From: Schleiferiaceae bacterium
GTDB lineage: Bacteria; Bacteroidota; Bacteroidia; Flavobacteriales; Schleiferiaceae
Assembly: GCA_029254375.1 (NCBI GenBank)
Contig: JAQWXR010000002.1
Coordinates: 1 to 64,000 of the forward strand
DNA: 64,000 nt
Direction of reading: 5' to 3'
Shown here: one piece after another, positions 49,680 to 58,997 of the stretch
How positions within the stretch are numbered: position 1 is the first letter of the stretch
How the letters are laid out: every line of letters begins with the position of its first letter
Program-made: the position numbers and the translations under genes
Notes under the pieces: model-generated
Databases searched by the model: none
Told to the model about the DNA's origin: nothing
Seen by the model: only the letters and a program-made list of their open reading frames with translations

Positions 49680-52660
49680 GAAAAATCCCTATCCTCCTCG
49701 CTTTAGTTGCTTCAATAGCAGCATTCGGGCAAGAAAATCCTTTGGCGTCCATTGAAAAACGCCCACTGACCCACGCCGATTACGACCGCTGGGAAAGTCT
49801 CAAGTCCTATGGGATGGATGCGATGGGCGATTTGGCCTATGCGTTGGTTGCTTCCCAAGAAGGCGATGGCTACCTGGCGGTGTATCAGTTGGCTTCCGGG
49901 GAAGAAATTGCGCGCATCCCCCGTGTTTCACTTGCCGATTGGCTTCCTAACACAGGCACGCTCTTGATCAAGCAAGACCCTGCCGAGGCCGAAATGCGCC
50001 GCCTCAAGCTGAAGAAAACCAAAAAGGACGACCTCCCCACCTCACAGGCCTATCTGCTATACTTCGAATCCGGAGCCGCGACGGGCATCTCACGCACGGA
50101 CACCTTAGGTGCCATCGCGCGTTGGGGCATTCAAGGGGGCTACGAGGAAAATGAGACCATCATCGACGAACTCATCTTGGAACGTCCCGCCAAGGACAAG
50201 GAAAAACCGCATGTGGATTTCCTGATGGTGTGGATGGACTATGAAGACATAATCCAGGAGGAGACCGGGGAGAGGTCCACGAAACTCTACCCGCCCGTGC
50301 TGGACACAGTACGAGCTTTTGACCAAGTGCTCGACTGGGGTTTTCCCAAGGAGGATCAAAACCTCTTCGCTATGTACTATGTCATCACGGAAAACAAAGA
50401 CAGCAAGCTGGCGGAACTGCATTGGGACAGACCTGAAGTTATCGGAACCGCTGCAGAATTCGCCAACGTCACTTTTGCCTTCAACGGATTGATCTATCAG
50501 AAAAAGGACCGAAAAGACCAGGCCTACCCCTCCTTCTGGTACTGCGATGCACAACTCGAGATCGAGCCTCAACTCATCGCCGAATTTAATAGTCCCGGCC
50601 TTCCTCCAGGCTATGGGCCGTATTCGGGAGGGAGAAAGCACAGCTACAAGGCCAACGCTCTTAGTGGGGATGCAGATTACCCCTATCCCTTCCAAATCAC
50701 CCGCACAGTGAAAGCGCCAGAGTGGGACGACTCAACCTCCTTGCCCGATGAACGCGCCAAACTGGATGTTTGGACCTGGCACGATGCCCAAATCCAGCCC
50801 CTACAGGCAAAGCGCAAACGGGACCTGGAAAACCCTAGCCTTTGGATGTCTTGGAGCCCTCAAGAAGGCCTTCGGGCCGTGACGACGCCCGCCTTCCCAG
50901 ACGCCAATTTGCCTGCGCATAGCACGTCGGGCATAGCTATCCGCTATACGCAGGAACCCTACGAAGGCCAATACAGCTGGGACGTTCAGCTGCCCTACGA
51001 TGTGGAGCTCCTCCACGTAGCATCTGGCGTCAGTGTTCCGGTCGGGCAGAGCATGAACTTGGCGGGCGCCCCCCAGGTCAGCCCCATGGGCCATGCGATC
51101 ACCTATTACGATTTGGTGCAACGCGCGTGGTTCATGCAAAGCATATCCGTCAAGGTGGCCAACAGCTCTCCATGGGAGGTGGTCCTTTCACTTGGTGATC
51201 CGGTGAAAATTCCCATTCCGTATGCGGTGCATGACGAGGAGCATGACAGCCCATCCCATCCCTATCCCTATGGGGCACCCGGTTGGACAAGCACAGGCTA
51301 CTTTGTGGTCTATGATGCCTATGACATTTGGGCTTATTCGCCGAGTGGAGAGCTTAGGCAGTTGACCGAATACGGCCGAAAGGGGCAAACTCGATTCCGC
51401 GTCGTGAATCCTGAATATACCTCCACCCCCTTCGTGGACGGTCAAGATGAATCCCTCGTCGTTCGCCTGTTTCATGAGCCTACAAAGCAAGCGGGTTTGC
51501 AAGTCCTTCGCTTCAAAGACCAGTTTAACGCCTACACGGCAACTTCTGAGCCCGGACCAAACGCATTGCGCGGCACGATGGGCATCATGGGACGAAACAC
51601 AATGGTCGAGCCCGTGACCTGGGGTGATTTTTCCGAGACGGGGTACACGTATGCACGGTGGGGTGGAGACAAGCTGCTTTTCAGACGAGAGACCGTGACC
51701 TCTTCGCCCAACCTTTTTGTATATGACTACAGCCGAGAAAAAGGATCTTCCGTAGACTTCGATATTAAGCAGCTCAGCCAGTTAAATCCACAGCAGGATT
51801 CCATTATTTGGCCGGAGGTTCGGATGATTTCATATAAAGCCATGGGACGTGAATTGCAAGGTCTTCTATATACGCCGGAAGGGGCAGAAGGAAAGGCCAG
51901 CGTTCCTGTCGTGGTGTATTTCTACGAAACGTATTCGGATCAATTACACGATTACAAAACGCCAGCTCCTTCTGCCTCAACGGTGAATGTTTCCTGGTTT
52001 TGTAGCAATGGATATGCGGTGTTTATCCCGGACATCATCTATCGGGATGGATATCCTGGAAAGAGCGCTTTAGAATGTATCAACAAAGGTGTCGATGCGG
52101 CGCTCAAAGCGGATCAGCGCCTGGACGCGAAGCGCATGGGATTGCAAGGCCAAAGTTGGGGAGGATATCAAACAGCGTACCTAATCACTCAAACGGACCG
52201 CTTCATCTGTGGGATGGCCGGTGCGCCGGTGAGCAACATGTTCTCGGCCTATGGCGGCATTCGCTACAGCAGTGGGATGTCTCGTCAATTCCAATACGAA
52301 AAGACCCAATCGCGCATAGGAGCGACCCCTTGGGAAAAGGAAAAACTTTACCGCAAAAACTCCCCCGTTTTCTTCTCGGATCAGGTAAATACCCCCTTGC
52401 TCATCATGCATAATGACAACGATGGGGCGGTACCCTACACCCAAGGCATTGAGTACTTTATGGCCTTAAAACGATTGCAGAAACCGGTGTGGATGCTCGT
52501 CTACAACGACGAGGAGCACAATCTTATGCGCCGAGCGAATCGCAAAGACCTATCTCAGCGAATGGGCGAATTCTTTGACCACTACCTCAAAGGGGCTCCA
52601 CAGCCCGATTGGATGGCTAAAGGTCGGCCCATCACGGAGAAGCCTGTCAACGCCAAATAA
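49676..52660 (+). CDS. Secreted prolyl-oligopeptidase-like S9 peptidase
   Basis: 994 residues with signal peptide (to about 18, ending AAFGQ). The large middle part is the beta-propeller gate of S9 peptidases. The C-terminal alpha/beta-hydrolase domain carries the triad Ser827 in GLQGQSWGGYQ, Asp914 in HNDNDGAVPY and His948 in YNDEEHNL. It is longer than typical 650-800-residue family members because of an extended propeller region. It probably cleaves short peptides in the periplasm or at the cell surface. It is coupled to yebC. Confidence 0.92.
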   Translation: MRKIPILLALVASIAAFGQENPLASIEKRPLTHADYDRWESLKSYGMDAMGDLAYALVASQEGDGYLAVYQLASGEEIARIPRVSLADWLPNTGTLLIKQDPAEAEMRRLKLKKTKKDDLPTSQAYLLYFESGAATGISRTDTLGAIARWGIQGGYEENETIIDELILERPAKDKEKPHVDFLMVWMDYEDIIQEETGERSTKLYPPVLDTVRAFDQVLDWGFPKEDQNLFAMYYVITENKDSKLAELHWDRPEVIGTAAEFANVTFAFNGLIYQKKDRKDQAYPSFWYCDAQLEIEPQLIAEFNSPGLPPGYGPYSGGRKHSYKANALSGDADYPYPFQITRTVKAPEWDDSTSLPDERAKLDVWTWHDAQIQPLQAKRKRDLENPSLWMSWSPQEGLRAVTTPAFPDANLPAHSTSGIAIRYTQEPYEGQYSWDVQLPYDVELLHVASGVSVPVGQSMNLAGAPQVSPMGHAITYYDLVQRAWFMQSISVKVANSSPWEVVLSLGDPVKIPIPYAVHDEEHDSPSHPYPYGAPGWTSTGYFVVYDAYDIWAYSPSGELRQLTEYGRKGQTRFRVVNPEYTSTPFVDGQDESLVVRLFHEPTKQAGLQVLRFKDQFNAYTATSEPGPNALRGTMGIMGRNTMVEPVTWGDFSETGYTYARWGGDKLLFRRETVTSSPNLFVYDYSREKGSSVDFDIKQLSQLNPQQDSIIWPEVRMISYKAMGRELQGLLYTPEGAEGKASVPVVVYFYETYSDQLHDYKTPAPSASTVNVSWFCSNGYAVFIPDIIYRDGYPGKSALECINKGVDAALKADQRLDAKRMGLQGQSWGGYQTAYLITQTDRFICGMAGAPVSNMFSAYGGIRYSSGMSRQFQYEKTQSRIGATPWEKEKLYRKNSPVFFSDQVNTPLLIMHNDNDGAVPYTQGIEYFMALKRLQKPVWMLVYNDEEHNLMRRANRKDLSQRMGEFFDHYLKGAPQPDWMAKGRPITEKPVNAK

Positions 52661-52671
52661 CTCGAGCCGCG

Positions 52672-52693
52672 GTGACATCAGTCACAATTTTTT
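52672..52693 (+). terminator. Weak terminator after the S9 peptidase gene
   Basis: GTGAC (52672-52676) and GTCAC (52681-52685) pair around ATCA, followed after two bases by six T. The stem is short, so termination may be partial. Confidence 0.45.
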
Positions 52694-52734
52694 GTTGCAA
52701 TTGCCCGAAATTTGACCCACTAAAATTCCAACTA

Positions 52735-53013
52735 ATGACCATCAACGAAGCAATCAATCACCCAGCGGCCACCATCGTGGATGTGCGTTCAGAAGATGAA
52801 TTTGCCAGCGGCAATGTCCCGGGCTCCGTCAATATTCCACTGCATACGGTGCCGGATCTCGTCGAAGATTTCAAGAACATGTCCCAGCCCATCGTTTTGT
52901 GCTGCCTGTCCGGTGGCCGTTCCGGTCAAGCTCTGATTTACTTGCAAGCGCAAGGGGTAGAAGGATTGCACAATGGAGGTGGCTACAGTGAGGTTTTGAT
53001 TCACAAGATGTAA
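52735..53013 (+). CDS. Single-domain rhodanese-like sulfurtransferase
   Basis: 92 residues, cytoplasmic. Rhodanese pattern IVDVRSEDEFASGNVPGSVN at about 14-33 and active-site loop CCLSGGRSG with catalytic Cys57. The ATG at 52735 begins where the domain begins; an upstream in-frame ATG at 52672 lies in the terminator hairpin and is rejected. It is followed after 3 bases by the two-domain rhodanese gene, then thioredoxin, suggesting a sulfur-handling set. Confidence 0.9.
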   Translation: MTINEAINHPAATIVDVRSEDEFASGNVPGSVNIPLHTVPDLVEDFKNMSQPIVLCCLSGGRSGQALIYLQAQGVEGLHNGGGYSEVLIHKM

Positions 53014-53016
53014 TTA

Positions 53017-53739
53017 ATGGGCATTTTCTCCAAATTATTCGGACCACGGGAAGATCCCAAAGAATGGCTCGCACGCGGCGCAAAAATTGTGGATGTGCGC
53101 AGCCCAAGTGAATTTGCATCGGGACATGCGCCTAAAGCCATCAATGTCCCACTGAACACCCTGAGCACGCTGTCCAAGAAAATCAAAGACAAGGATTCCG
53201 AAATCATCGTGTGCTGTGCTAGTGGTATGCGTTCGGCCGCGGCCAAACAAAATCTAGATAAAATGGGCTATACCCGCATTCTCAACGCAGGTCCTTGGAC
53301 TAAACTCCGAACTTTGGCGGGCATGGCTTTCTTGTCCTTTACTTTGGCGACAAGTACTGCATGTGCACAGTCTACCGAAACCAGCACTCAGGAAACCGCC
53401 CAAGGAAACGAGACAGGCTTCGTGGAAAATCTTAACCTGGCTGCGTTCAAGACAGCTCAGGTAGGCCATATTCTTGTGGATGTTCGCACTCCAGAAGAGG
53501 TGGCAGAAGGTCATGTCGAAGGGGCAGATTTCATTGATTTTTATTCCGATGACTTCGTCGCTCAAATGGAATCCAAGTATGGGGAGAATAAAGACCAAGA
53601 AGTCTTTTTGTACTGCCGTTCGGGCGGCCGGAGTGGCAAAGCGCTCGGGCTACTTAAGCAAGCGGGTTTTACCCATGTGCATCACTTACTTGGGGGCTTC
53701 AATGCATGGAGCGTATCCGAGCCATTTGTCAAGCCGTAA
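53017..53739 (+). CDS. Two-domain rhodanese with an internal membrane segment
   Basis: 240 residues. Rhodanese 1 (about 8-97) has KIVDVRSPSEFASGHAP and the active loop CCASGMRS (Cys67). A hydrophobic stretch, TLAGMAFLSFTLATSTACAQ (about 99-118), follows and looks like an export signal. Rhodanese 2 (about 135-238) has HILVDVRTPEEVAEGHVEG and CRSGGRSGK (Cys200). The predicted layout is cytoplasmic domain, membrane anchor, periplasmic domain. Alternatively the Met at residue 103 is an internal start giving a separately exported rhodanese. This looks like a fusion of two genes. Confidence 0.85.
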   Translation: MGIFSKLFGPREDPKEWLARGAKIVDVRSPSEFASGHAPKAINVPLNTLSTLSKKIKDKDSEIIVCCASGMRSAAAKQNLDKMGYTRILNAGPWTKLRTLAGMAFLSFTLATSTACAQSTETSTQETAQGNETGFVENLNLAAFKTAQVGHILVDVRTPEEVAEGHVEGADFIDFYSDDFVAQMESKYGENKDQEVFLYCRSGGRSGKALGLLKQAGFTHVHHLLGGFNAWSVSEPFVKP

Positions 53740-53748
53740 GCTAGCATC

Positions 53749-54090
53749 GTGGCAGAAATAGCCAAATTCAAGGATCTAGTCCATGGGGATCACCCTGTGC
53801 TCGTGGACTTCTATGCGACGTGGTGTGGCCCATGCAAGGCCTTGGCGCCGATCCTTCAGGACGTCGCCAAAAGTTTGGACGGCTGTGTGCGTGTCATCAA
53901 AATCGATGTAGATCGGAATCCGGCAATCTCAAACGCTTACGAGGTTCAAGGGGTCCCAACGTTGGCACTATTTAGTGAAGGCAAAATTCTTTGGCGTCAG
54001 TCGGGTGTTCTGCCTGCTTCTGCTATCCTAGACCAGGTGAAAAATCACTTACCGGGCTCAACGTCAGGAGCCCGCACGACAAAAGCTTGA
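53749..54090 (+). CDS. trxA: Thioredoxin
   Basis: 113 residues with the redox motif in FYATWCGPCKALAP (Cys26, Cys29) and the cis-proline region YEVQGVPTLALF. The start is GTG at 53749, 9 bases after the rhodanese stop; no ATG is available at that position. The last 46 bases overlap the convergent SPOR-protein gene. No signal peptide is present, so it is cytoplasmic, where it could reduce the persulfide of the adjacent rhodanese. Confidence 0.95.
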   Translation: MAEIAKFKDLVHGDHPVLVDFYATWCGPCKALAPILQDVAKSLDGCVRVIKIDVDRNPAISNAYEVQGVPTLALFSEGKILWRQSGVLPASAILDQVKNHLPGSTSGARTTKA

Positions 54091-54488
54091 GGAAAGTGCC
54101 TGCGCCAACGACGCAGTTCGTGTTCGGCGGCCAATCGAATGGGATACAGACCTACAGAAACTTTAAAATTGGGCTCATCAAAATGCAGCATCACTTGTTG
54201 CGGTCCTAGGGAATCTCGGAGGCGGCCAAACCATTGACTTGCCTCCATTCTTTTTCCACTAAAGACCTGAATCGTATAACGCTCCAAATCCATGGATCGG
54301 CCTTGATTCACCCCGGCAGCCAACACTTTACGATGCGCACTCCATGCCGAATCAAAGGCTCGCCCTTCCTCCAGATAAACGGAATCATTTGAGCAGCCAA
54401 TGCACGCTTGAAATGGTCCATTACCGGGTAAAGTAAAGGACCAAGAAATCATGGCGATGAGACTAAGTGCAATGAGCAGTTTACGCAT
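54045..54488 (-). CDS. Exported SPOR-domain-like protein
   Basis: 147 residues with signal peptide MRKLLIALSLIAMISWSF. The C-terminal half (YTIQVFSGKRMEASQWFG, FDEPNFKVSVGLYPIRLAAE, HFPQAFVVR) follows the SPOR fold pattern of Bacteroidota proteins that bind glycan strands stripped of peptides at the division site. CIGCSNDS near residue 30 gives a Cys pair. The ATG at 54488 sits right before the signal. It is divergent from the actA operon. Confidence 0.8.
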   Translation of the reverse strand: MRKLLIALSLIAMISWSFTLPGNGPFQACIGCSNDSVYLEEGRAFDSAWSAHRKVLAAGVNQGRSMDLERYTIQVFSGKRMEASQWFGRLRDSLGPQQVMLHFDEPNFKVSVGLYPIRLAAEHELRRWRRHFPQAFVVRAPDVEPGK

Positions 54489-54590
54489 GAGGCAAAGGTG
54501 AAAAAATCTGGGCAAACATTCCTTATTTAGACCGATTTTAAATTAGGAAAAACGAAGTCGGAAAGTTCAATGCCCGCAAGCGCTGTGTTG

Positions 54591-54598
54591 TATTTTTG
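54591..54598 (+). promoter_or_regulatory. Promoter -7 element of the act/cox respiratory operon
   Basis: TATTTTTG matches TAnnTTTG exactly, 20 bases before the actA ATG. The -33 position reads TTCA rather than TTTG. Confidence 0.6.
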
Positions 54599-54618
54599 CG
54601 ATGCCTTAAAAAGCTCCT

Positions 54619-55926
54619 ATGAACCGCAGTAAAACGCCTACTCGCATGCGCTTCTTCGCAATCAAAGTACTCCGCGTTCTAACTATCGCATTGATGGTTA
54701 GCGCCTTAGCCAACCCTGTCCACGCAGAAGTGGATGCGGAACTCGGTAAAAAACTCTTTAAAGCCAACTGTGCTTCGTGCCACAAATTGGACAAAAAACT
54801 CGTCGGACCTGCGCTTGCAGGAGTGACTGAGCGTCGTTCCGAGGAGTGGTTATTGGCATGGATCCGCAATAATGCCGAGCTCCGAGCGAGTGGCGATGCG
54901 GATGCTAATGCCATTTTTGAAGAATATGGTGGCTCGGTGATGTCCGCCTTTGAGAATCTCAGTGAAGACGACATCAAGAGTATTCTTGCCTACACAAGCA
55001 TCCCAGCAGCAGCCCCAGCCCCTGCGAAAGACTTGGTGCCAGCGCCACTTGCGGACAGACCCGTCGAGGACGATAGCACCTTGCTTTATATTCTAGGTGC
55101 ATTCCTTTTCCTTTTCGTTATCCTTTTGCTTCGCATCCGAAATACCTTGAAAGAGGTGAATGGAGATACGGGCACCACGGTCATCCAAGACGCCAATGCC
55201 TTAACCCGCTGGTTGGTTAGCAATAAGCGTTTCATGACGGCCATGACGATCATAGTCACTGTGGCGTTTCTCTATCAGCTGTTCTGGTTCCTCATGGGAA
55301 TAGGGGTAGAGCAGAACTATCAGCCGGTGCAGCCGATTGCTTTCTCTCATAAGATTCACGCGGGAGAGAACCAGGTGGACTGTAATTACTGCCACAGCAG
55401 TGCGCGCTCTTCGAAACATTCAGGCATTCCTTCGACCAATGTCTGCATGAACTGCCATATGTACATCGATGGATCAGAAATCGTCAACGAAGCGGGTGCC
55501 CTGAAGTACGCTGGTGACCGCTCTCCAGAGATCGCAAAAATCTACGCTGCTATTGGTTGGGACGCAGAAAATCGCACCTACATCGAGAACTACGAGCAGA
55601 AGCCCGTGAAATGGATTCGCTTACACAATTTGCCAGATTTGGCCTACTTCAATCATGCCCAGCACGTTACAGCAGGTCAGGTAGAGTGCCAAACGTGCCA
55701 CGGTCCAGTGGAAGAGATGGATGTGATGTACCAGTATTCAGAGCTTACTATGGGATGGTGTATCAACTGCCACCGTGAGACTGAAGTGAAGAAAACAAAT
55801 GGCTATTATGCCAATGCAGAAGAAGGCACTCAAACCATCAATGAGCGCCTTGCTGCAAAATTCCACGACGAGAAGATCACAGTCGAGAAAATCGGTGGTC
55901 TAGAATGCGGCAAGTGCCACTATTAA
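54619..55926 (+). CDS. actA: Alternative complex III multiheme cytochrome c subunit ActA
   Basis: About 435 residues, six CxxCH heme sites. An export signal (about 12-36, ending HA) precedes a monoheme cytochrome c domain with CASCHK (51-56). A membrane helix (about 152-172) and a second hydrophobic stretch (about 208-230) lead to a pentaheme module: CNYCH (255), CMNCH (276), CQTCH (357), CINCH (381) and CGKCH close to the end. ActA carries electrons from the menaquinol-oxidising part to a cytochrome or oxidase. It is the first gene of the operon. Confidence 0.93.
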   Translation: MNRSKTPTRMRFFAIKVLRVLTIALMVSALANPVHAEVDAELGKKLFKANCASCHKLDKKLVGPALAGVTERRSEEWLLAWIRNNAELRASGDADANAIFEEYGGSVMSAFENLSEDDIKSILAYTSIPAAAPAPAKDLVPAPLADRPVEDDSTLLYILGAFLFLFVILLLRIRNTLKEVNGDTGTTVIQDANALTRWLVSNKRFMTAMTIIVTVAFLYQLFWFLMGIGVEQNYQPVQPIAFSHKIHAGENQVDCNYCHSSARSSKHSGIPSTNVCMNCHMYIDGSEIVNEAGALKYAGDRSPEIAKIYAAIGWDAENRTYIENYEQKPVKWIRLHNLPDLAYFNHAQHVTAGQVECQTCHGPVEEMDVMYQYSELTMGWCINCHRETEVKKTNGYYANAEEGTQTINERLAAKFHDEKITVEKIGGLECGKCHY

Positions 55927-55935
55927 TTGAAGCAA

Positions 55936-58900
55936 ATGGCAACTGAAAAAGTCTATTGGAAAGGGTTTGACCAGCTGGCAAACACAGAGGTTTCGCAGCG
56001 CATGGCTCAAAATGAGTTTGCATCAGAGATCCCTATGGAGCAGTTTTTAGGTGACGAAAAACTCATGGGCAGTGCCCAAACTTCCCGCCGAGATTTCTTG
56101 AAGTATTTGGGCTTCTCGACTGCCGCGGCCACCTTGGCGGCATGTGAGGCTCCGATCATCGAAAGTATTCCCTACGTTGTCAAGCCTGATAGCCTGACTC
56201 CAGGAATGCCGACCTATTATGCTACTGCGTACACGGATGGGCAAGATTTTGCTTCGGTTCTTGTCAAAACACGCGAAGGTCGTCCCATCAAAATCGAAGC
56301 AGGGGATCAAGGACGGTTCAACCGCGGAACCAACGGCCGTGCGCAAGCAAGTGTGCTTTCCTTATATGACTCAGCTCGCTTGCGTCAGCCTCAAAAGGGT
56401 GGTGTGGAAAGTGATTGGGCCACTATTGAAGCCGACCTCAAATCAGCCGTGGACGCGTCAATCACCTCCGGCAAACAGTTTATACTTATTACCGGCAGCG
56501 TTTTCAGTCCTTCCTTCAAAGGCTTAATCGCCAAGCTTCGCCAAGCGCACAACAATTTTATTCACGTAGAAGTGGATGCGGTTTCTTCATCCGAGGTTTT
56601 GGATGTTTGGGAAGCTTTGACTGGCGTGCGCGCCATCCCAACGATGGATCTTTCCGCAGCCAAATTAGTCGTCTCTTTTGGAGAGGATTTCTTGTCTGCA
56701 GGAAGTGCTCAACAAATGTCCAAGGCTTATGCGGGGAGCCGCAAGCCAGGTAAGTCAATGTTGCGCCATATCCAAGTCGAATCCAATTTAAGCCTCACCG
56801 GGTCTAATGCGGACAAACGAGTGAAAATCAAGCCATCTCAAGTAGGATCAGCCTTAGCTTACCTGCTTAATGAGGTAAGCAATACATCTTTGGCCATTGC
56901 CTCATTAGATGATAGCTTGAAAGGGCAATTAAAAGGGATCGCGGCAGAATTGATGGCTCTCAAAGGGCAATCATTGGTTCTTGTCGGGGGTAACTCTGGA
57001 GCAAATGCGCACCTTGCAGTGGCATTGAATGCTGCCCTTAATAACGTGGGAAGCACCGTACGTGTGGACCAACCAATTTACATCCGTTCAGGAAACGATC
57101 GTGCCTTTGATAATGCAATGGCCGATATGTCTGCTAACGCCGTTGGAGTCGTAGTGCTTGTGGGGGCTAATCCAGGGTACTCGCGACCTGGCTTTCCAGA
57201 GGCGATGGCCAAGGTGGAATACAGCTTAAGCTTGTGTGACCGTCTGGATGAGACTGCAGCACTCTGTGCGGCAGCGGCTCCAGTACCTCATTACTTGGAG
57301 TCTTGGGCAGATTACATGCCGACTGCATCGGATTTGGCCATAGCTCAGCCGACGATCCGCCCCTTGTTCAATAGCAAGCCAGCGATAGAAGTCTTAGGAA
57401 GCCTGATTGGCGAAGCACAGTCCTCCAAGGATTGGGTCAAATCGACCGTATCCGCCAAGGGATTGAGCTGGTCTCAAACCCTGCATGACGGTGGGGCAAG
57501 TATGGAAGTCAAATCTTCTATTTCTGCTTCTGAAGTAGCTTCTCGAGCCATGTCTGGAGCTTCTGAAGCGGCTAGCACCGCGGCTTCAGCGAAGTCAGGT
57601 GACTTTGAAATTGCCTTGTACCAAAAAACAGTAGGTTCTGGGAACCAATCAAACAACCCATGGTTGCACGAGCTACCGGATCCAATTTCTCGTGCTGCAT
57701 GGGACAACTATTTGACTATCAGCGCAAAGGATGCCCTGGCCTTGGGTATCGTCAATGAAACTCAGAGCAATGGTGCCTTGAATGGCAGCTTGGTAACCTT
57801 GACGGTAGGAGATATCACCTTGGCCAATGTGCCTGCTTTAATCCAACCAGGACAGGCACAAGGTACCGTAGGTCTGGCTGTAGGCTATGGTCGCACTGCG
57901 GCAGGTCGCGTGGCAGATGGCCTTGGAGTCAATGCATATAGTTTGAATATCTCCCAAGGATTTGCAGCGGTTTCCATGACCCTGGAAGAAGGCGAACATG
58001 AATTTGCTTCTACACAGTTGGGTAACACCATGATGGGTCGTAAGATCGTTAATGAAGTTAGCTTGGCTGATTATGTGGCGGATCCCGCAGGAGCAAGCTG
58101 GAACGAAAAGCCAACCTTCCACACCTTAGAAGGAAGCAAAACGGCGAACGAAGCCAACTTGTGGGCCAATCATGACCACGAGACGATGCACATGTGGAAC
58201 ATGAGCATCGACTTGAACAGCTGTACCGGCTGTGGCGCATGCGTCATTGCCTGCCACATGGAAAACAACGTTCCCGTTGTAGGCAAGCAGGAGATTCGCA
58301 ACTTCCGCGATATGCACTGGTTGCGCATTGACCGCTACTATTCTTCAGACATGACTAAGGATCGTGCGAACGACGAAAACGTAGGAGGCATCGATATGTA
58401 TGCGCAGATGGAGGTCCCCGGAGAGAGCCCTGAGGTGGTCTTCCAGCCGGTGATGTGCCAACACTGTAATCATGCTCCTTGTGAGACAGTTTGTCCAGTA
58501 GGTGCAACAGTTCATTCACGCGAGGGACTCAATCATATGGCCTATAACCGTTGTATAGGCACCCGTTACTGTGCGAACAACTGTCCGTACAAAGTGCGTC
58601 GCTTTAATTGGTTTAACTACCAGAAAAATGAGCGCTTCACGTCAGTCAACCCTGCGCAAGACGATTACGGCCGCATGGTTCTCAACCCCGACGTTACTGT
58701 GCGTTCACGTGGTGTTATGGAGAAGTGTACGATGTGTATTCAGCGTATACAATATGGTAAGCTTGAAGCGAAGAAAGCCGGTCAGCCTTTGGCTGATGGA
58801 GCTGTTACCACCGCGTGTGCCCAAGCCTGTGACAGTGGTGCCATCACATTTGGTGATGTCAACACGGCAGGTAGTGCAGTGCAAGTGGCCAAAAATGATG

Positions 58901-58983
58901 CTCGCTCCTACCACCTCCTCGAGGAAGTAGGAACGCAACCTTCTGTATTCTATCAAACTAAAGTTCGCAACACCCGCGCCTAA
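55936..58983 (+). CDS. actB: Alternative complex III iron-sulfur subunit ActB
   Basis: 1015 residues. A twin-arginine signal, TSRRDFLKYLGFSTAAA (Arg51, Arg52), follows a cytoplasm-facing leader and ends in a lipobox-like LAAC. The middle is a molybdopterin-oxidoreductase-like domain, which in known ActB binds no cofactor. The C-terminal part is ferredoxin-like with four cysteine clusters: CTGCGACVIACH, CQHCNHAPCETVCP, CIGTRYCANNCP and CTMC plus CAQACD. ATG 55936 is preferred to a TTG at 55927. It lies between ActA and the quinol-binding ActC. Confidence 0.95.
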   Translation: MATEKVYWKGFDQLANTEVSQRMAQNEFASEIPMEQFLGDEKLMGSAQTSRRDFLKYLGFSTAAATLAACEAPIIESIPYVVKPDSLTPGMPTYYATAYTDGQDFASVLVKTREGRPIKIEAGDQGRFNRGTNGRAQASVLSLYDSARLRQPQKGGVESDWATIEADLKSAVDASITSGKQFILITGSVFSPSFKGLIAKLRQAHNNFIHVEVDAVSSSEVLDVWEALTGVRAIPTMDLSAAKLVVSFGEDFLSAGSAQQMSKAYAGSRKPGKSMLRHIQVESNLSLTGSNADKRVKIKPSQVGSALAYLLNEVSNTSLAIASLDDSLKGQLKGIAAELMALKGQSLVLVGGNSGANAHLAVALNAALNNVGSTVRVDQPIYIRSGNDRAFDNAMADMSANAVGVVVLVGANPGYSRPGFPEAMAKVEYSLSLCDRLDETAALCAAAAPVPHYLESWADYMPTASDLAIAQPTIRPLFNSKPAIEVLGSLIGEAQSSKDWVKSTVSAKGLSWSQTLHDGGASMEVKSSISASEVASRAMSGASEAASTAASAKSGDFEIALYQKTVGSGNQSNNPWLHELPDPISRAAWDNYLTISAKDALALGIVNETQSNGALNGSLVTLTVGDITLANVPALIQPGQAQGTVGLAVGYGRTAAGRVADGLGVNAYSLNISQGFAAVSMTLEEGEHEFASTQLGNTMMGRKIVNEVSLADYVADPAGASWNEKPTFHTLEGSKTANEANLWANHDHETMHMWNMSIDLNSCTGCGACVIACHMENNVPVVGKQEIRNFRDMHWLRIDRYYSSDMTKDRANDENVGGIDMYAQMEVPGESPEVVFQPVMCQHCNHAPCETVCPVGATVHSREGLNHMAYNRCIGTRYCANNCPYKVRRFNWFNYQKNERFTSVNPAQDDYGRMVLNPDVTVRSRGVMEKCTMCIQRIQYGKLEAKKAGQPLADGAVTTACAQACDSGAITFGDVNTAGSAVQVAKNDARSYHLLEEVGTQPSVFYQTKVRNTRA

Positions 58984-58997
58984 TACTCTAGCGAATT

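Noticed and set aside
50105-50695. Minus-strand open frame of 196 codons inside the S9 peptidase gene
   Set aside because: It is fully antisense to a well-supported gene and has no recognisable motif.
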